Source of the DNA: Epichloe hybrida
Lineage: Eukaryota > Ascomycota > Sordariomycetes > Hypocreales > Clavicipitaceae
Direction of reading: 5' to 3'
Assembly (NCBI GenBank): GCA_019022495.1
Contig: JAFEKR010000030.1
Span: 682,001-746,000 of the forward strand
Length of the DNA stretch: 64,000 nucleotides
Below, one piece after another: positions 42,211 through 53,344 of this stretch. The position numbers and the translations under genes were made by a program. Positions within the stretch are counted from its first letter, which is position 1, and the number at the start of each line of letters is the position of its first letter. The notes beneath the pieces are model-generated. The model had not been told where the DNA came from, did no database searches, and worked only from the letters and a program-made list of their open reading frames with translations.

Positions 42211-44198
42211 ATGGCTTCACAGGCAGAGAATGCGCTGCATCGCGGCTACACAAAGGACTTTCAGCCAGAGTTGGCCATGATTGAGCATCGTACCGCTAGC
42301 TCCTCGTCAAAAGAAAATGGCCTCGACGTCCAGCCCGTCGAGAAAAACTTGTTCGAGAATGGCCTGGTCAACTTGATACCTATGCCCACGGCTGACCCCA
42401 AAGGTAAGCAAGCAAGCTGCAGAGAGTATTCATGGTATTCATATCATGTAATGGCTGATGTTGACCTAGATCCACTGAACCTGCCCGACTGGAGAAAAGT
42501 CACGGCGATCCTGTCTCTCTGCCTCTTTGGATCCATGGCCGCTGCGGCAGAGTTGATCCTCGGCGCCATGTTGCCAGTCTTCAGTTTCGAATATGCCGAT
42601 ATCAACCCCAAGATTCTAGTTCATATCCATTTACCGAGCGGCATCAACGGTCTGACCGCCCTGTCTGCTTTCCCAGGACCGCCCATCTGGGAGATTTACC
42701 TGCTGGGATCTCTGCCCATTCTCATGATCGGAGTGGCAAACTTCTTCCTCGTCCCGCTCTCCATCGCCCTCGGACGCCGAACCATCCTGCTGGGAACTGG
42801 AATGATTGCCCTCGCCGGGTGTGTAGCATCGGGCTTCACTCATTCTCTGGGGGCGCATGGCTTGCCGTGTGATCCAGGCGCTGGGTGCCGGCACCGTCGA
42901 AAGCTTGATTCCATTCATCATCCAGGACATGGTGTTTTACCATCAACGAAATGCCGCCATTAGCGTTGTTTTCGCCACGCAGGTATGCGAGACCCCAACC
43001 CTCTCAATCTCTTCACAAGGAGACGAGGGGCGACACGGAGCTGCGTTCGGGTATATTTGGAAAAAAAGAAGAATTTAATATACCTTTGCTAATCACTCCC
43101 TCAAGGGCCTGATCGTCGTGACTCTCGGTATTTCCGCCCCGTACATCATTGGACATGCGAGCTGGAGGGTCATTTATTTCGTGACTGCGGCTGCTGGTCT
43201 GCTATTCTGGGTCATCATGTTCTTTGTCCTGCCCGAGACGAAATTCGACAGATCAGATGACGAGCACAGTGAGTTCACTTCTGCAACGACGTAGGACCCG
43301 CGGGGGAGCCATGTTGGGATAATGGAAAACTAACCCTCCCCTTCTTTCTTTTTTTTTTCCAGGGGGAATTCCCGCAACCCCTCTCCGACCCGGTCAAATC
43401 CGTCCAGACATCGACCATGACAGCTATCCCGCCCGTACATGGAAGGGCGACCTTTAGCTGTACCAGGGACATGCCGACTGGAGCGAAGGGCTCTCGGCCC
43501 TGTGGGACAGTCTTCGCACCTTCTTCCATCCTCAGCTGTTCTTCATCACCATGCTCAACTCTGCCGTCATCGCCGCCACCCTCGCGGCCGGCTACACCAT
43601 CGCCCCCCAGCTGCTGACTGCGCCGTGGAGCTGGCCGTTCTACCATCTGGGCTTCTGCTTGTTCCCCGTCATCGTGGCCGCCGTCGCCTCCTTCGTCGTG
43701 TCCGGGTGGGGAGCCGACCGCTTCGCCAACTGGCTGGCCGGGAAACGGGGCAATCGCGATCCCGAGATCCAGGCTCTCAATCTCCTTTTCCCATGTGTCA
43801 TGGGTGTGACTGGCTGTCTCCTCTTTGGCTTTGCCGGCGACAATCCCGAGAAGTTCCATTGGATGATGTTCCTTTTCGGCATCGGCCTGATCGCCTTCGC
43901 CTTCCTCGCCACAAACACCATTGGCATCGTGTACGTCTTGGAGTCGCATCCCAAGATGGCCGGCCCTGCGCTTGTCAACATTGCGTCTTTTCGCTGTCTT
44001 ATTGCCTTTGCGCTTTCCTTCCGAGTCTCCGAGTGGGTCGCCGATCTGGGCTACTTGAAGACGTTTAGTATATACGCGGGCGTCCTCGCAGCCTTCATCT
44101 TGTTCATCCCCGTCATCTATCTTCGGGGAGCTGATTGGAGAAAACGCTGGCCTGCTGAGCCTTCAACCCGTGCCAGACCGGTGCGGCAGCAACAATGA
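42211..44198 (+). pseudogene. MFS transporter gene, disabled by a frameshift and a premature stop
   Basis: Exons at 42211-42403, 42470-42982, 43106-43268 and 43363-44198 follow an MFS of the drug:H+ antiporter type found in filamentous fungi. Features are DPLNLPDWRKVTAI, a tail of twelve hydrophobic segments, LGRRTILLGTGMIALAGC, VIQALGAGTVESLIPFIIQD, ASWRVIYFVTAAAGLLFW and LPETKFDRSDD. Two defects are visible. At a run of five G (42,849-42,853) the frame must shift by one base to reach the conserved VIQALGAGTVESL. In exon 4 an in-frame TAG (43,455-43,457) interrupts the loop between GDL and LYQGHADWSEGL, where relatives have a Gln/Arg codon. Neither is explained by a phase-compatible intron. 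The remaining exons look well conserved, so the loss is recent, or at least one lesion is a base-call error. Confidence 0.8.
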
Positions 44199-44825
44199 TG
44201 GGAGAGGGGCTTGGTGGTGCCCGGGATTGTTTTGGTGGCAATGGGTTTTTCGGAAGCACGGGCGGCATAAAAGTGCGCCAAGTCTCGCGGGAGAGATTGG
44301 CGGATGTCTGATGAGCACACACACGAGGGGGAAGGAAGGATGTTCCGCTCCAAGATGCGTCGGGCGATGCACGGCGGTTGTAACATGAGTCACCCCTGCT
44401 TGAGTATTTTTACGAATAGATTGAGCGCATTTGTGGAACAAAGCTTGCCGTCACTACTGTTGATATCACGTCACACCAGACTTTGGCCTTCATGGTAAAA
44501 AGCAAAGAAATTATTAGCGAGTCTAATCTACGGAGGGCTATTCTATTTGCTTCCTCAGAGTCTCTCACCTTACTCTGCCTGGCAAGCACAAGTCCAAATT
44601 ATGATCGACATGCAAGTTGTGTCCGGATGGAATGAGAGAATCTTCAGGGCCAACAACAACACCCCTGAAGATTATCAGTGCGCAACGCAAAAAGCCTCGA
44701 GAAAAGGCATCTCTAAAAGCAACAAAAAAGACTCAACTTTTTGCCCCAAACAGGACTCTCTAAAAGCAACAAACAAGACTCTACTTTTTGCCCCAAAAAA
44801 GACTCCAAAAGCAATAAAAAAGACT
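44199..44825. other. Convergent spacer with a tandem repeat
   Basis: 627 bp. The last 110 bp belong to the ~47-bp tandem repeat described at 44,716. Confidence 0.4.
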
Positions 44826-44856
44826 CTACTTTTTGCCCCAAACAAGAGGCGCGTCA
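44716..44856. repeat. Three imperfect ~47-bp tandem repeats spanning the 3' end of a gene
   Basis: Each unit contains AAAAGCAAnAAA-AAGACTCTAC and TTTTTGCCCCAAA. On the minus strand the last coding codons and TAG of the adjacent gene lie in the first unit, so the stop codon itself is repeated. Confidence 0.85.
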
Positions 44857-46111
44857 AACTGGATGGCTGGAAGGGCGGCCCGGGCATGAATCGCTCCAGG
44901 GCCCTTGGCCTCAAACTTGTGAGCTTTTTGGTCCCAGCATGCGCCAGACTCAACATCCTCACAGAACTTGTAAAGCTTCTTGTCAGGCATGTGGCAGAAG
45001 ATCCTCTCCGGGAACGAAACCAAGCTGGGTCCCACAGACGTCTCGCTCTTGCAGAGGAAGGTGGCGGAATGACCGTCGTGGTAGGACTGGATGGAGCGCT
45101 TCTCCATTGCCATGGTTCTTTTCTGTGGCGTGCCAGTCTTGGGTTTATTGGCCTCCTTCTCGGCCTCCTTGGCCTTCTTTCTATCCTTCATGGCCTCCTT
45201 GGCCGCCTTCTTGGCCGCATTTCTTTCTTCCTTGTTGGAGCCATCAAAGTACTTGGGATCCTTGTTGTTGAAAAAGGCGAGGGCCGAGTTGTTTCCCTTG
45301 CAGTAGCTTGAAGTTGGTTTGTTGTTAGACATGACCAGATCATGGATGATTCTTATAGGGGGGGGGGGCAAAAGAAGCACAACAAGACAAAGACACATAC
45401 TATTGCTCATCGTTTCCGTTGCCGATGAAGCCCTTATTGAACTCGGGAAAGTGGATTCGAATGCCCGTGGAGTATCCTTGCTTGTAGCCCTTGGCACCCA
45501 GCCAGACGCAATCAAGCTTCACCGTACCATTTTCAACCTGGGCGTCAATGTCCGAGTAGTACCTAGTAGTCATCGCGTGGTCAGAACCGTCACAATATGA
45601 TGCTCGCCACATGGCCAAGTGTAGGGAAAACACGGCGGCCGGCTGCTCACCATGGTTGACAGCAGGTATGTGCCCAATTCCCGACCCAGCCATACTTATC
45701 ACCGCTAGGGTATGTGACCCCGACTGCAGCAAGGCACACTGAGTTTGTTCGTCCCGAGAGCAGCGCATACGAAGGCTGCTTCTTGATGGGGAAGACTTTG
45801 TGAGCGCACTTGTCTTCTCCTTCGCCACACTTGACGCGTTCCATTGATCTTCCGAGATACTTCCCGTGATTGTCAAAGACTCGTATATGCGGCACGGTGC
45901 CGCCAGCGCCCTCGAGGGGGGGGAGGCCTTCGTTGCTGCCTGCGCCGTCAAGGCCGATCTTGAAAGTGTAGTGAACTGCATGCTTTTCAGGAAGCGAAAT
46001 CCTGTCAATGGCGAATGAGACAAGGCCGATGCTAGTACCAGTGAAGAACGAAAGGGTACCAATTGTGCCGACAATGGAACCCATTCCCATGAGCGTGGTA
46101 ACCAAAGCCAT
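44826..46111 (-). CDS. Hypothetical Cys-containing membrane-anchored protein
   Basis: Three exons, 46111-45651, 45562-45401 and 45306-44826, give about 367 residues. The N-terminus is a long hydrophobic segment (MALVTTLMGMGSIVGTIGTLSFF...), probably a signal anchor. The middle has paired cysteines (VKCGEGEDKC, WAHTCCQPWYYSD, LDCVWLGAKGY). A Lys/Ala/Glu-rich coiled segment (KKAAKEAMKDRKKAKEAEKEA) follows, then another Cys region (FCHMPDKKLYKFCEDVESGACWDQ). Both intron junctions restore the frame cleanly (PW|YYSD and EQ|YYCKGN). I do not recognise the family and no function is proposed. Intron 2 contains a run of nine G. The 3' end lies in a tandem repeat. Confidence 0.7.
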
Positions 46112-48370
46112 GGTATGTTGTTACCGGCGGCGAGAAAGGGTCGGCTTGTTGAGGGAAAGAGAGTCGAACTGAATGAGGGAATGCCTTTATTGTCTGTTCC
46201 ATGGGAAAAACGACACTTTATATACTCGAAAGAAGCCTTGCAAATTTTATCATGTATCCATCTACTCCACCAGCCGCAAGCGCAATATCAAAAGAGGCAA
46301 CCCCCCTTCAATGGCGACAACTTGGAAAGGCGTCGTCTTCCTTGCCATCAGCCACCGCACCACAACAGTTCCACGTCAGAACTCTATGCCTGAGAAAAGG
46401 CAAAAAGATGGGGGGGGAAAGTCTACTTCGCCGGCACTTTGCTTGTTGGCTCGGACAAAACTTTTCCCTGCGATTTAGGTTATTTACAACCTTGTCTTCC
46501 AAGTTCCACTTGACAAAGTTTCTCTTGTTCTGCCTGCATTCTGCCTGCATTCTGGACAAATTTGTGGCAACTCGTCAAGGTTCCCAATTTGTCACGCGCG
46601 CTGTAGTCGGATTAGTACGGCGCGATGGCGCGGAGAGCTTCGCTAATCAACGAAGCCATCGCGGCAGATTTTACCACGGCCTCCTCTACAGCCCAAAGCC
46701 ACGAGTTGCTAGTGCGAGCCAGGGGCGATGGGCGTAAAGGATGTTGACCCGGTGCTTTATGTAGCATGCAGCATGAAGAACACGCGATTCTGGTGAACGA
46801 TGGCACGCCTAATGGGCCACTTTCGCTCCGCTAACTTCGGCATCTCGCGGGCGTGCTGAGTTATGTTTGTGATTAAGTTGGACATGAACAGACATGAACC
46901 AAAAGGGGCAAGCCACGTCTGCGCTTGGATTGGCCGGGACGCCAGCGGAACAATCTGTCCGTGGAGAGGCAGATGTGTCAACAAGGGAAACTTTTTGACA
47001 AGTCACCTTACCCACTCCCGTGTTTCTTCCGACTTGGTGGCGGCAGTGTGCCGAGGTGCAGTAGTGCAATGGCTGCCACAAACATGGCAAGTCTTGTTGT
47101 GGCCGTGAACCAACAAATGTCACGTGGCGGATACCCTTACAGCACGCACGCAATAGGCGTCGCCGACCGACTGACTTGGTCAGAGACTGCCTGGTCCTCA
47201 CGTGAAAACGCTACATACATTACATACATTCAAATCGATACGGATTTGGATATTTGATGGAACCGGGCACAGTTCGGTCCGTTTATTGCCACTGGCTGTT
47301 TCGCCACGCCGCCATCAATAACAAATTCGCGCACTCCCCGAGCCAGCGATCTGATGGAAAGTCGAGTTCAAACCATGGCTGCACTATCCTTTTCCATCTC
47401 TCCATCTTCACCACTGCGATGAAATCGTGGCACTCCAGGTGACCGCCTCGCCGCTTGCGAGCTGATATCGTTCCTTGCATAGCAAGTCAATAGATCTATT
47501 TCACAAAGGACGACCCATTCATTCATTCATTGGGCTTTTCAGTGGCCCACCTGCCAATTCTGGCGTTGCCGATTCCAGCCCTAAGCCATAGTTTACCTAG
47601 TGCAAGTTGGCGTGGCATCAATAATAGCTTGAGACTCACGACACGACACGACCCGATAAAAGAGGGTACAACCAAAATCAATTCTTGTCTCACCAGGTCG
47701 TAGAATCTAGAAAAGAAACCTCTGCCGAGTACGGATCCGTGGCAAAATAAGAGAGTCTTCGCGCCTTCCTTATTCCTAATAGTGGAGAAAAATAATTGGT
47801 TTCACATACGTACATTACGGTAAAGCGCTAATTTGGTCAGCTATGAATCAGGTGATACCGAGCTTCTCTATATCGCTCAAGACAACGTATTACGAGGCCA
47901 ACTGTCGAAGGGACAGCAAACAACGTGCTGCGCCTGAGTCAATCACAATCGCGCCTGGCCGGACAAGCACAGAATCCATCAATCAGTACAGTAAAGTAAG
48001 CAACATTTGTGCCGAATGGTTGAAAGACGGTAAACACGGGGTTGGGTAAGCGTGTGCGAGCCCATGAAGAGCAATGAATCGTGCCAAAGAGGCGAACAAG
48101 GTAGCCAGGCCAACGCTGGCGGACAAATCACAATTGAAGGCATGTTTTCGGCGACCACTGGGCGGTGTAGATGTTTGGTCTTGCTCTCGGTGAACGGCAA
48201 GTCGTATGAACAGGTGCGTTCGCGTCGGACGCCACAGACCGCCACGAGGAAGTAAAAAGTGTAGCGCGTAGCGCGTACTAAGCGAGTTATGTGCCGAAAG
48301 TCCTGCTATGAATACCGGAAAACTGAAGGGGCGAAAAAAAGAGGTGATGAGGATCCGGCGCAAAAGTATT
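46112..48370. other. Long gene-free interval
   Basis: About 2.26 kb without a supportable gene. Frames such as 46,201-46,737 (+) and 46,809-47,201 (-) show neither motifs nor splice-consistent continuation. Simple TACATACATTACATACAT runs occur at about 47,212-47,230. It may contain non-coding transcripts that cannot be seen by eye. Confidence 0.5.
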
Positions 48371-48442
48371 CTCTCCCGCCGGGAATTGAACCCGGGTCTC
48401 AAGCGTGACAAGCTTGCATACTGACCACTATACTACGGAAGA
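48371..48442 (-). tRNA. tRNA-Asp (GUC)
   Basis: A 72-nt cloverleaf reads on the minus strand. The acceptor stem TCTTCCG/CGGGAGA has one G-U pair and discriminator G. The anticodon stem CAAGC/GCTTG encloses the loop TTGTCAC with anticodon GTC. The T-arm is CCGGG-TTCAATT-CCCGG. No intron. Confidence 0.95.
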
Positions 48443-48615
48443 TAAACGGCTTTGAACCGTCGTAGTGTCTGGTGGTGATGGACCGATGCGCATTGGACCC
48501 TAAATTCAACTCATCAAATTGTGACCAGCAAGGCCGCGTTTCGTGCAAAAAAATAAAAACTAGCTTAGTAGGCAAGTTAGCAGCACCCTGCTGCACGTCC
48601 TCCACCGTGTTTCTG

Positions 48616-48687
48616 TGCGGCCATCGGGAGTCGAACCCGAGTCGGCTGAATGGAAATCAGCCATGCTAACCGTTACACCATGGCCGC
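48616..48687 (-). tRNA. tRNA-Gly (UCC)
   Basis: A 72-nt cloverleaf on the minus strand, 173 bp from tRNA-Asp. The acceptor stem GCGGCCA/TGGCCGC is perfect, with discriminator A. The anticodon stem GCTGA/TCAGC has loop TTTCCAT, anticodon TCC. The T-arm is TCGGG-TTCGACT-CCCGA. No intron. Confidence 0.92.
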
Positions 48688-49292
48688 TAAGTTGATTTTA
48701 GAAGTGCCTAATTTGTATTGACAATGCTGCATAACGTAAACATCTACGGATTATTCAAGACTCATAATAGTTTGCAGGCTGTATGATTAAGAAACCGCGC
48801 ACGTTGGGCGCTAATCATAGTTCTTGAACATATTTCGACCTTCAACTACAGCTCAGGCTAGGAATGTGTTTGCTCGAATCTCTAACTTGAAGCTGGTGGG
48901 ACGGGGAACGTAGAGTTGGTGCCCGGGGCAAGATGGGTCACCGATGAAATCATTCTGACATCGTCTGGCTTCTCTACGGGCATTCTTTTTATGACGTGTG
49001 CAGGACTGTATGGGTCAGACGTGGCGGGCAACGTTGTCAGAAGCTCTGCATATTCGGAATACAAACGCCGACCTGGTAAGACAGTGTGCACTGGAAGCGG
49101 GCGGCATCGGACCAACTTGCAAAAGTGCACCAGTTTTCTGCCGAGCGGTGCGTGGTCGGCCACCTTTGATCTGTCACAGTACACCCGTCATACCGAAAAT
49201 AAGCCATTGCATTTCGAGAGCCCTCGTTCCAAGTCTCGCCCACGTCCCCCGTGACCGCGGCGCCGTGTTTTCAATAAGACGTCCTCGCAGCC
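48688..49292. other. Upstream region of the citrate carrier gene
   Basis: 605 bp between tRNA-Gly and the carrier ATG. No other gene seen. Confidence 0.4.
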
Positions 49293-50493
49293 ATGCCCTC
49301 TTCACCGCAAGATCCTGCCAACCCGGAGAAGAAGAAGAAGAGCCCCAGTGCTACACGATCTGTGCTGGCTGGCGCGACGGCTGGAGCCATTGAAATCGGT
49401 ATGTCTCATCTGTTCCCTCCCAAGCTACTCGAGGGCTTTTGACATTGAATAAGCTGACGAGCCTTATCTTCAAGCAATCACCTATCCTGCCGAGTGTACG
49501 TATGGCCCTTCTCGCGACTCGTTCAAGACCAAGACTAGATGCGCATCGCCTGGACCGCGCAAGCATTAATTGATTCCGTGTAAATAGTTGCGAAGACACG
49601 ATCCCAGCTCAACCGGCGACTGGCGGAAGGCCAGAAACTTCCGTGGCCACCATTTGGAAAGCAATGGTACGCCGGGTGCACGACTCTGATCATCGGAAAC
49701 TCCGCCAAAGCAGGCATTCGTACGTTGGAGGTTTTCGCCGCATGACGCCCGCCGTAGACCTGCTGCCGAAAGCTAATGTGTGACCAGGATTCGTCGCTTT
49801 CGACCAGTACAAGAAGCTGTTGGCTGATGAGAATGGCAAGCTTTCCGGTCCCCGAACGGTGCTCGCTGGATTTGGCGCTGGTGTGACGGAGTCGTTATTG
49901 GCCGTAACGCCGACAGAGAGCATCAAGACGACGCTGTAAGCCGTGTTTGAACATTCGGCGGAGCTAGGAGTGGCTACTAACAGTTGATCAGCATAGATGA
50001 CCGGAAGTCTGCAAAGCCACGACTGCGCGGTTTCCTTCATGCCGTGCCCATCATCGCTCGCGAGCGTGGCATCCGAGGCTTCTTTCAAGGCTTCGTTCCC
50101 ACCACTGCCCGCCAGGCGGCCAACAGTGCCACTCGCTTCGGATCATACACCTTCCTCAAGCAAATGGCCGAGTCGTACACGGCGCCGGGGGAAAAGCTGG
50201 GTGCTGTCGGCACATTTGGCATCGGTGGTGTCGCCGGCCTCATCACTGTTTTTGTGACGCAACCCTTGGACACGATCAAGACGCGTATGCAAAGTATCGA
50301 GGCGCGGCAGCAGTACGGCAACACATTCAGGTGTGCCGGCATGATTTTTAAGCAGGAAGGTGTGTTGACGTTCTGGAGCGGCGCATTGCCCAGATTGGTC
50401 AGATTGGTCTTAAGCGGTGGAATTGTGTTCACCATGTATGAAAAGAGCATAGATCTATTTGACAAGTTGGATCCAGAGATGAAATATATTTAG
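49293..50493 (+). CDS. ctp1: Mitochondrial citrate/tricarboxylate carrier, CTP1-like
   Basis: Five exons, 49293-49398, 49475-49495 (only 21 bp), 49588-49719, 49788-49935 and 49992-50493, give 302 residues. The three mitochondrial-carrier signatures are present: ITYPAEFAKTRSQLNRR (split over three exons), VTPTESIKTTLIDDRK and VTQPLDTIKTRMQSIE. Matrix-gate glycine motifs and six hydrophobic helices complete the solute-carrier fold. The first and third signatures, and IARERGIRGFFQGFVPTTARQ, match citrate transport proteins, which exchange citrate for malate across the inner membrane and feed cytosolic acetyl-CoA for lipid synthesis. The lysine/proline-rich N-terminus is a short extension. All splice phases agree. 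Confidence 0.93.
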
Positions 50494-51055
50494 TCGAATA
50501 GATAGACGGCGCGCTGTGTCGCTGTGTCTTGTGTTCGCTTGGTCCTCGCTCTAGGGTCTCGGCCTTGTAGCTTTTTCTATATACCCACCGTGTCACAGTG
50601 CCATGGCCTGAAAGATTGTCACACCAGAAGACGCTTTTCATGATTACTAATTGTTGATGCATCCGTCTATTGACGGATGCAACATCAAACAGGTTCAATA
50701 CCGTGTTCGCTATATCCACGTATATCGTACATTTTACATCATGCGGAATCGAGAGAAGACTCGCGTGTTTCCCAGGTCTGGGAGGCTACTTCATGTATTG
50801 GTCGAAAGGCTTCGCTCATCGACCTGTTTTCGTACCGCCTCGCTGCGGAAAATCGAATCACGCACACGCACGGGGTGATCATTGCAACCGAATCATGCCG
50901 GACAGCCGTTTGCCCAGCCGCTCAAGCCATGTCCTTCTTGGGGCCTCTTCGATCTCTCTTACCAAGTCATGGAAGTAAGTTGGTTGGCTTTTAGGCTCCA
51001 ACATTGGCCCTCGAAGCTTGAACTGCGCACAATGTTAGCCCTCAACATCTGCCGG
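50494..51055. other. Convergent 3' spacer
   Basis: 562 bp without gene features. Confidence 0.4.
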
Positions 51056-51386
51056 CTATGCGCTGTCCCTGGGCAAGCGACTAGCTCGTACCCTGTCGTT
51101 ATACTTGTTTTGCGCGAGAAACTGCAATGCCCTTGCTTTCAGAGTTTCCTCGGCCTCCATCTCAGGCTTGAAGCTTTTGTAGCGCTCTTCTACCGCTGTG
51201 CGAAGGACATCCTGGAGTTGGTAATCTGGTCGTAAATCTTGCTTGGGCCATTTGGCAAAGGCATCGGCATATATACGGCGCTGGGTCTCCTCATCAGTTG
51301 CTGAGTTGCTAAGGTGCTGAACCATAATGCTGGTGAGGCGGAGGTTGGATCGTTTGGACAGAACTTACCGCTATAGAGCGAGACAT
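51056..51386 (-). CDS. Complex III assembly factor, UQCC2/CBP6-like small mitochondrial protein
   Basis: Exon 1 (51386-51369) encodes only MSRSIA. After a 52-bp intron, exon 2 (51316-51056) completes 92 residues. The core IYADAFAKWPKQDLRPDYQLQDVLRTAVEERY, with the WP-K-D-LRP signature, and ALQFLAQNKY match the ubiquinol-cytochrome c reductase complex assembly factor 2 / mitochondrial nucleoid factor family. These proteins help translate or assemble cytochrome b in the matrix. The protein is helical and basic-acidic alternating, without membrane segments. The tiny first exon is an inference from splice phase. The distinctive WPKQDLRP block makes the family call reasonably firm. Confidence 0.78.
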
Positions 51387-52003
51387 TGTGGCCGACGCTG
51401 ATGGCAGCAGGTGCGCTCGGGATGCGTGTATTATTATCAGAGAGAAATCGTATGATTCAGTCGAGATGCCATGCGGGGTCTCAACGCGTCGTACTGTGTC
51501 AATACCACATGCATACTCCGTAGTCCGTATCAAGAACACGCTACGTCTTTCTTGCCGGGCTTGCCTGCTGATTGGTTGTTTCTTCCTCATGCACGGCCGG
51601 ATCGGGAACATCAGATGTTCCAGGGGCCTCCGATCCACACTGGCACAGTGCCCGTGGCGTGCAGCCCAACCGGGATCAACTGGTCCGCTAATTAGTCAAC
51701 CGTTTGATGGGGTTGCCCATCGCTCGAGTTGGCCTCCCCCAGACTCTCTCTCTTGCCCCTCGTCTATCCAAACTACCCTTGCGACCAAGTCGACCGACGT
51801 CTGCTCGGATCCTCCCTTTCATTCGTGTCTGCCTTCGTCCTTGCACCTTGTCCTGATTTTATGCTCGCACTCTCGTTTCCTCTGCCCTTCGCCTCGCCCT
51901 CCTTCTGCCGTCGCTGAGCCTTCCTGGTCGATTGGGTCTATCCGTTGTGCCAGCATTCTCCATCGAGGACCAGACTCTACCGGACCAAACTCCATCACAT
52001 TTC
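51387..52003. promoter_or_regulatory. Divergent promoter region, UQCC2-like and Bsd2-like genes
   Basis: 617 bp between two divergent housekeeping starts. It is CT-rich (TCTCTCTCTTGCCCC, CCTCCCTTTC) just upstream of the plus-strand gene, as is common for fungal core promoters. Confidence 0.5.
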
Positions 52004-53143
52004 ATGATGCCTGGGCCCGGACGATACGAAAGGGTATGCATCTGAATTCATTTTCACGAGTTCGCCGGGAAGTGGCGAGGTGCTGTTCTGACACATGCCT
52101 AGGTCAACGACCAAGATGATGACGTTCACACGTCCCTCGATCCCCAACCGATGCACCCGACTCCTCCTTCTCCGCCTCCCTCGTTCCATTCGCGGGCTTC
52201 ATCGCTCACCAGACGAAATCAGGTCGACCCTGATCTAGCTGATGCCTTCGATGACGAGGATGACGGAAGCGACGACGACGCTGATGACCGACAACGCCTG
52301 GTGAGGCAAACTAACACAACAGCACCAGCATCTTGCTCGCCAGATCTTCCAGCCGTTGATGATAGGTCGAGGCATCTTCCGCCGCCCTCAGCACAACAAC
52401 CGAATGCATCTTCTGGTTCTCGAACTCGTGTCGTTGGGGGCGGTGCCGGGTCTGACGGCGTATTTGCAAACCTTTCTGCGAAGCCCGAGCGAACAGACTC
52501 CGAAAAGGACGAAATGCCTCCGGTAAGATGTCGTAATCTGTTGATGGGCCCGATGAAGAGGGGCGCTAATGATGGGCAGTCTTACGAACAAGCGGCCGCT
52601 GATGCAGCGCCGCCATACTGGGAAACCACCATCCTCGCCCCAGGAATAGGCGGACTGGACGAGGTGTACGTTGATGGAATGCCAGTCGGCTCCGTGTTCT
52701 CATTCATCTGGAACGGCATGATTTCTACATCGTTTCAACTGGTTGGCTTCTTGCTCACATACTTGTTGCACTCGACACACGCTGCCAAGAATGGCTCACG
52801 CGCCGGTTTGGGAATTACGTTGATCCAATATGGGTTCTACATGAAAGATTCTGGAAGCGGTGGCGCACCCGTCATGCGCGGTCCAGACGGATATGCGGAT
52901 CCTCCGGACCCAAACTCGCACGACTTCACATCTGGCGAAGTCACTGACGGCGGCCCTGCTACGATTACTGGGAGCGAGTGGATGGCATATGTTCTCATGG
53001 TTGCTGGTTGGTTTATACTGATCAAGAGTATAGCCGAGTTGTTGAAAGCGCGACGACACGAACAACTAGTACTCCAGAGTCCAGAACGAGGACTGAGTGT
53101 TCCCGTTGTTGCTGAAGGAGAGAGCCCCGAACGCATTGTATAA
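52004..53143 (+). CDS. Bsd2/Ndfip-family Nedd4 (Rsp5) ubiquitin-ligase adaptor
   Basis: Three exons, 52004-52033, 52103-52522 and 52580-53143, give about 337 residues. The second intron is only 57 bp and stays open in frame. Removing it creates the PPSYEQAAADAAPPYW element, whose PPSY is a PPxY motif for WW domains of Rsp5/Nedd4 ligases. A Ser/Pro/Asp-rich cytosolic N-terminus leads to conserved GLDEVYVDGMPVGSVFSFIWN. Three hydrophobic segments follow (TSFQLVGFLLTYLLHSTHAA, GLGITLIQYGFYM, WMAYVLMVAGWFILIKSIAE). In yeast Bsd2 directs metal transporters and other membrane proteins from Golgi/endosome to vacuolar degradation. A gene finder that leaves the 57-bp intron unspliced would destroy the PPxY motif. 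Confidence 0.9.
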
Positions 53144-53344
53144 AGTTGCACAACAATAGACAACCAGTTGAGATGTTCATATCAATGAAACTCGGGGTTC
53201 CTCTTATTTTTCTTCCCCTTCTTCCTTTTCAGCGACGTGTAACTGGGATCGAACGTGGCAAGGTCACTCACTCTATAGCACGGAGCAAACGTATTTTCCC
53301 GGCCTGGTGGATCATCGGCTCGGGCTACCATGCCACGGTAGCCA
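53144..53344. other. 3' flank of the Bsd2-like gene
   Basis: 200 bp before the tandem-duplicated repeat block. No feature recognised. Confidence 0.4.

Noticed and set aside
43275..43949. 224-aa minus-strand frame opposite the MFS gene
   Set aside because: Gly/Glu/Asp-rich antisense shadow of conserved transmembrane coding sequence.
46201..47201. 178-aa (+) and 130-aa (-) frames in the long gene-free interval
   Set aside because: No motifs, unusual Cys/Arg/Ser-rich composition and no splice-consistent extension.
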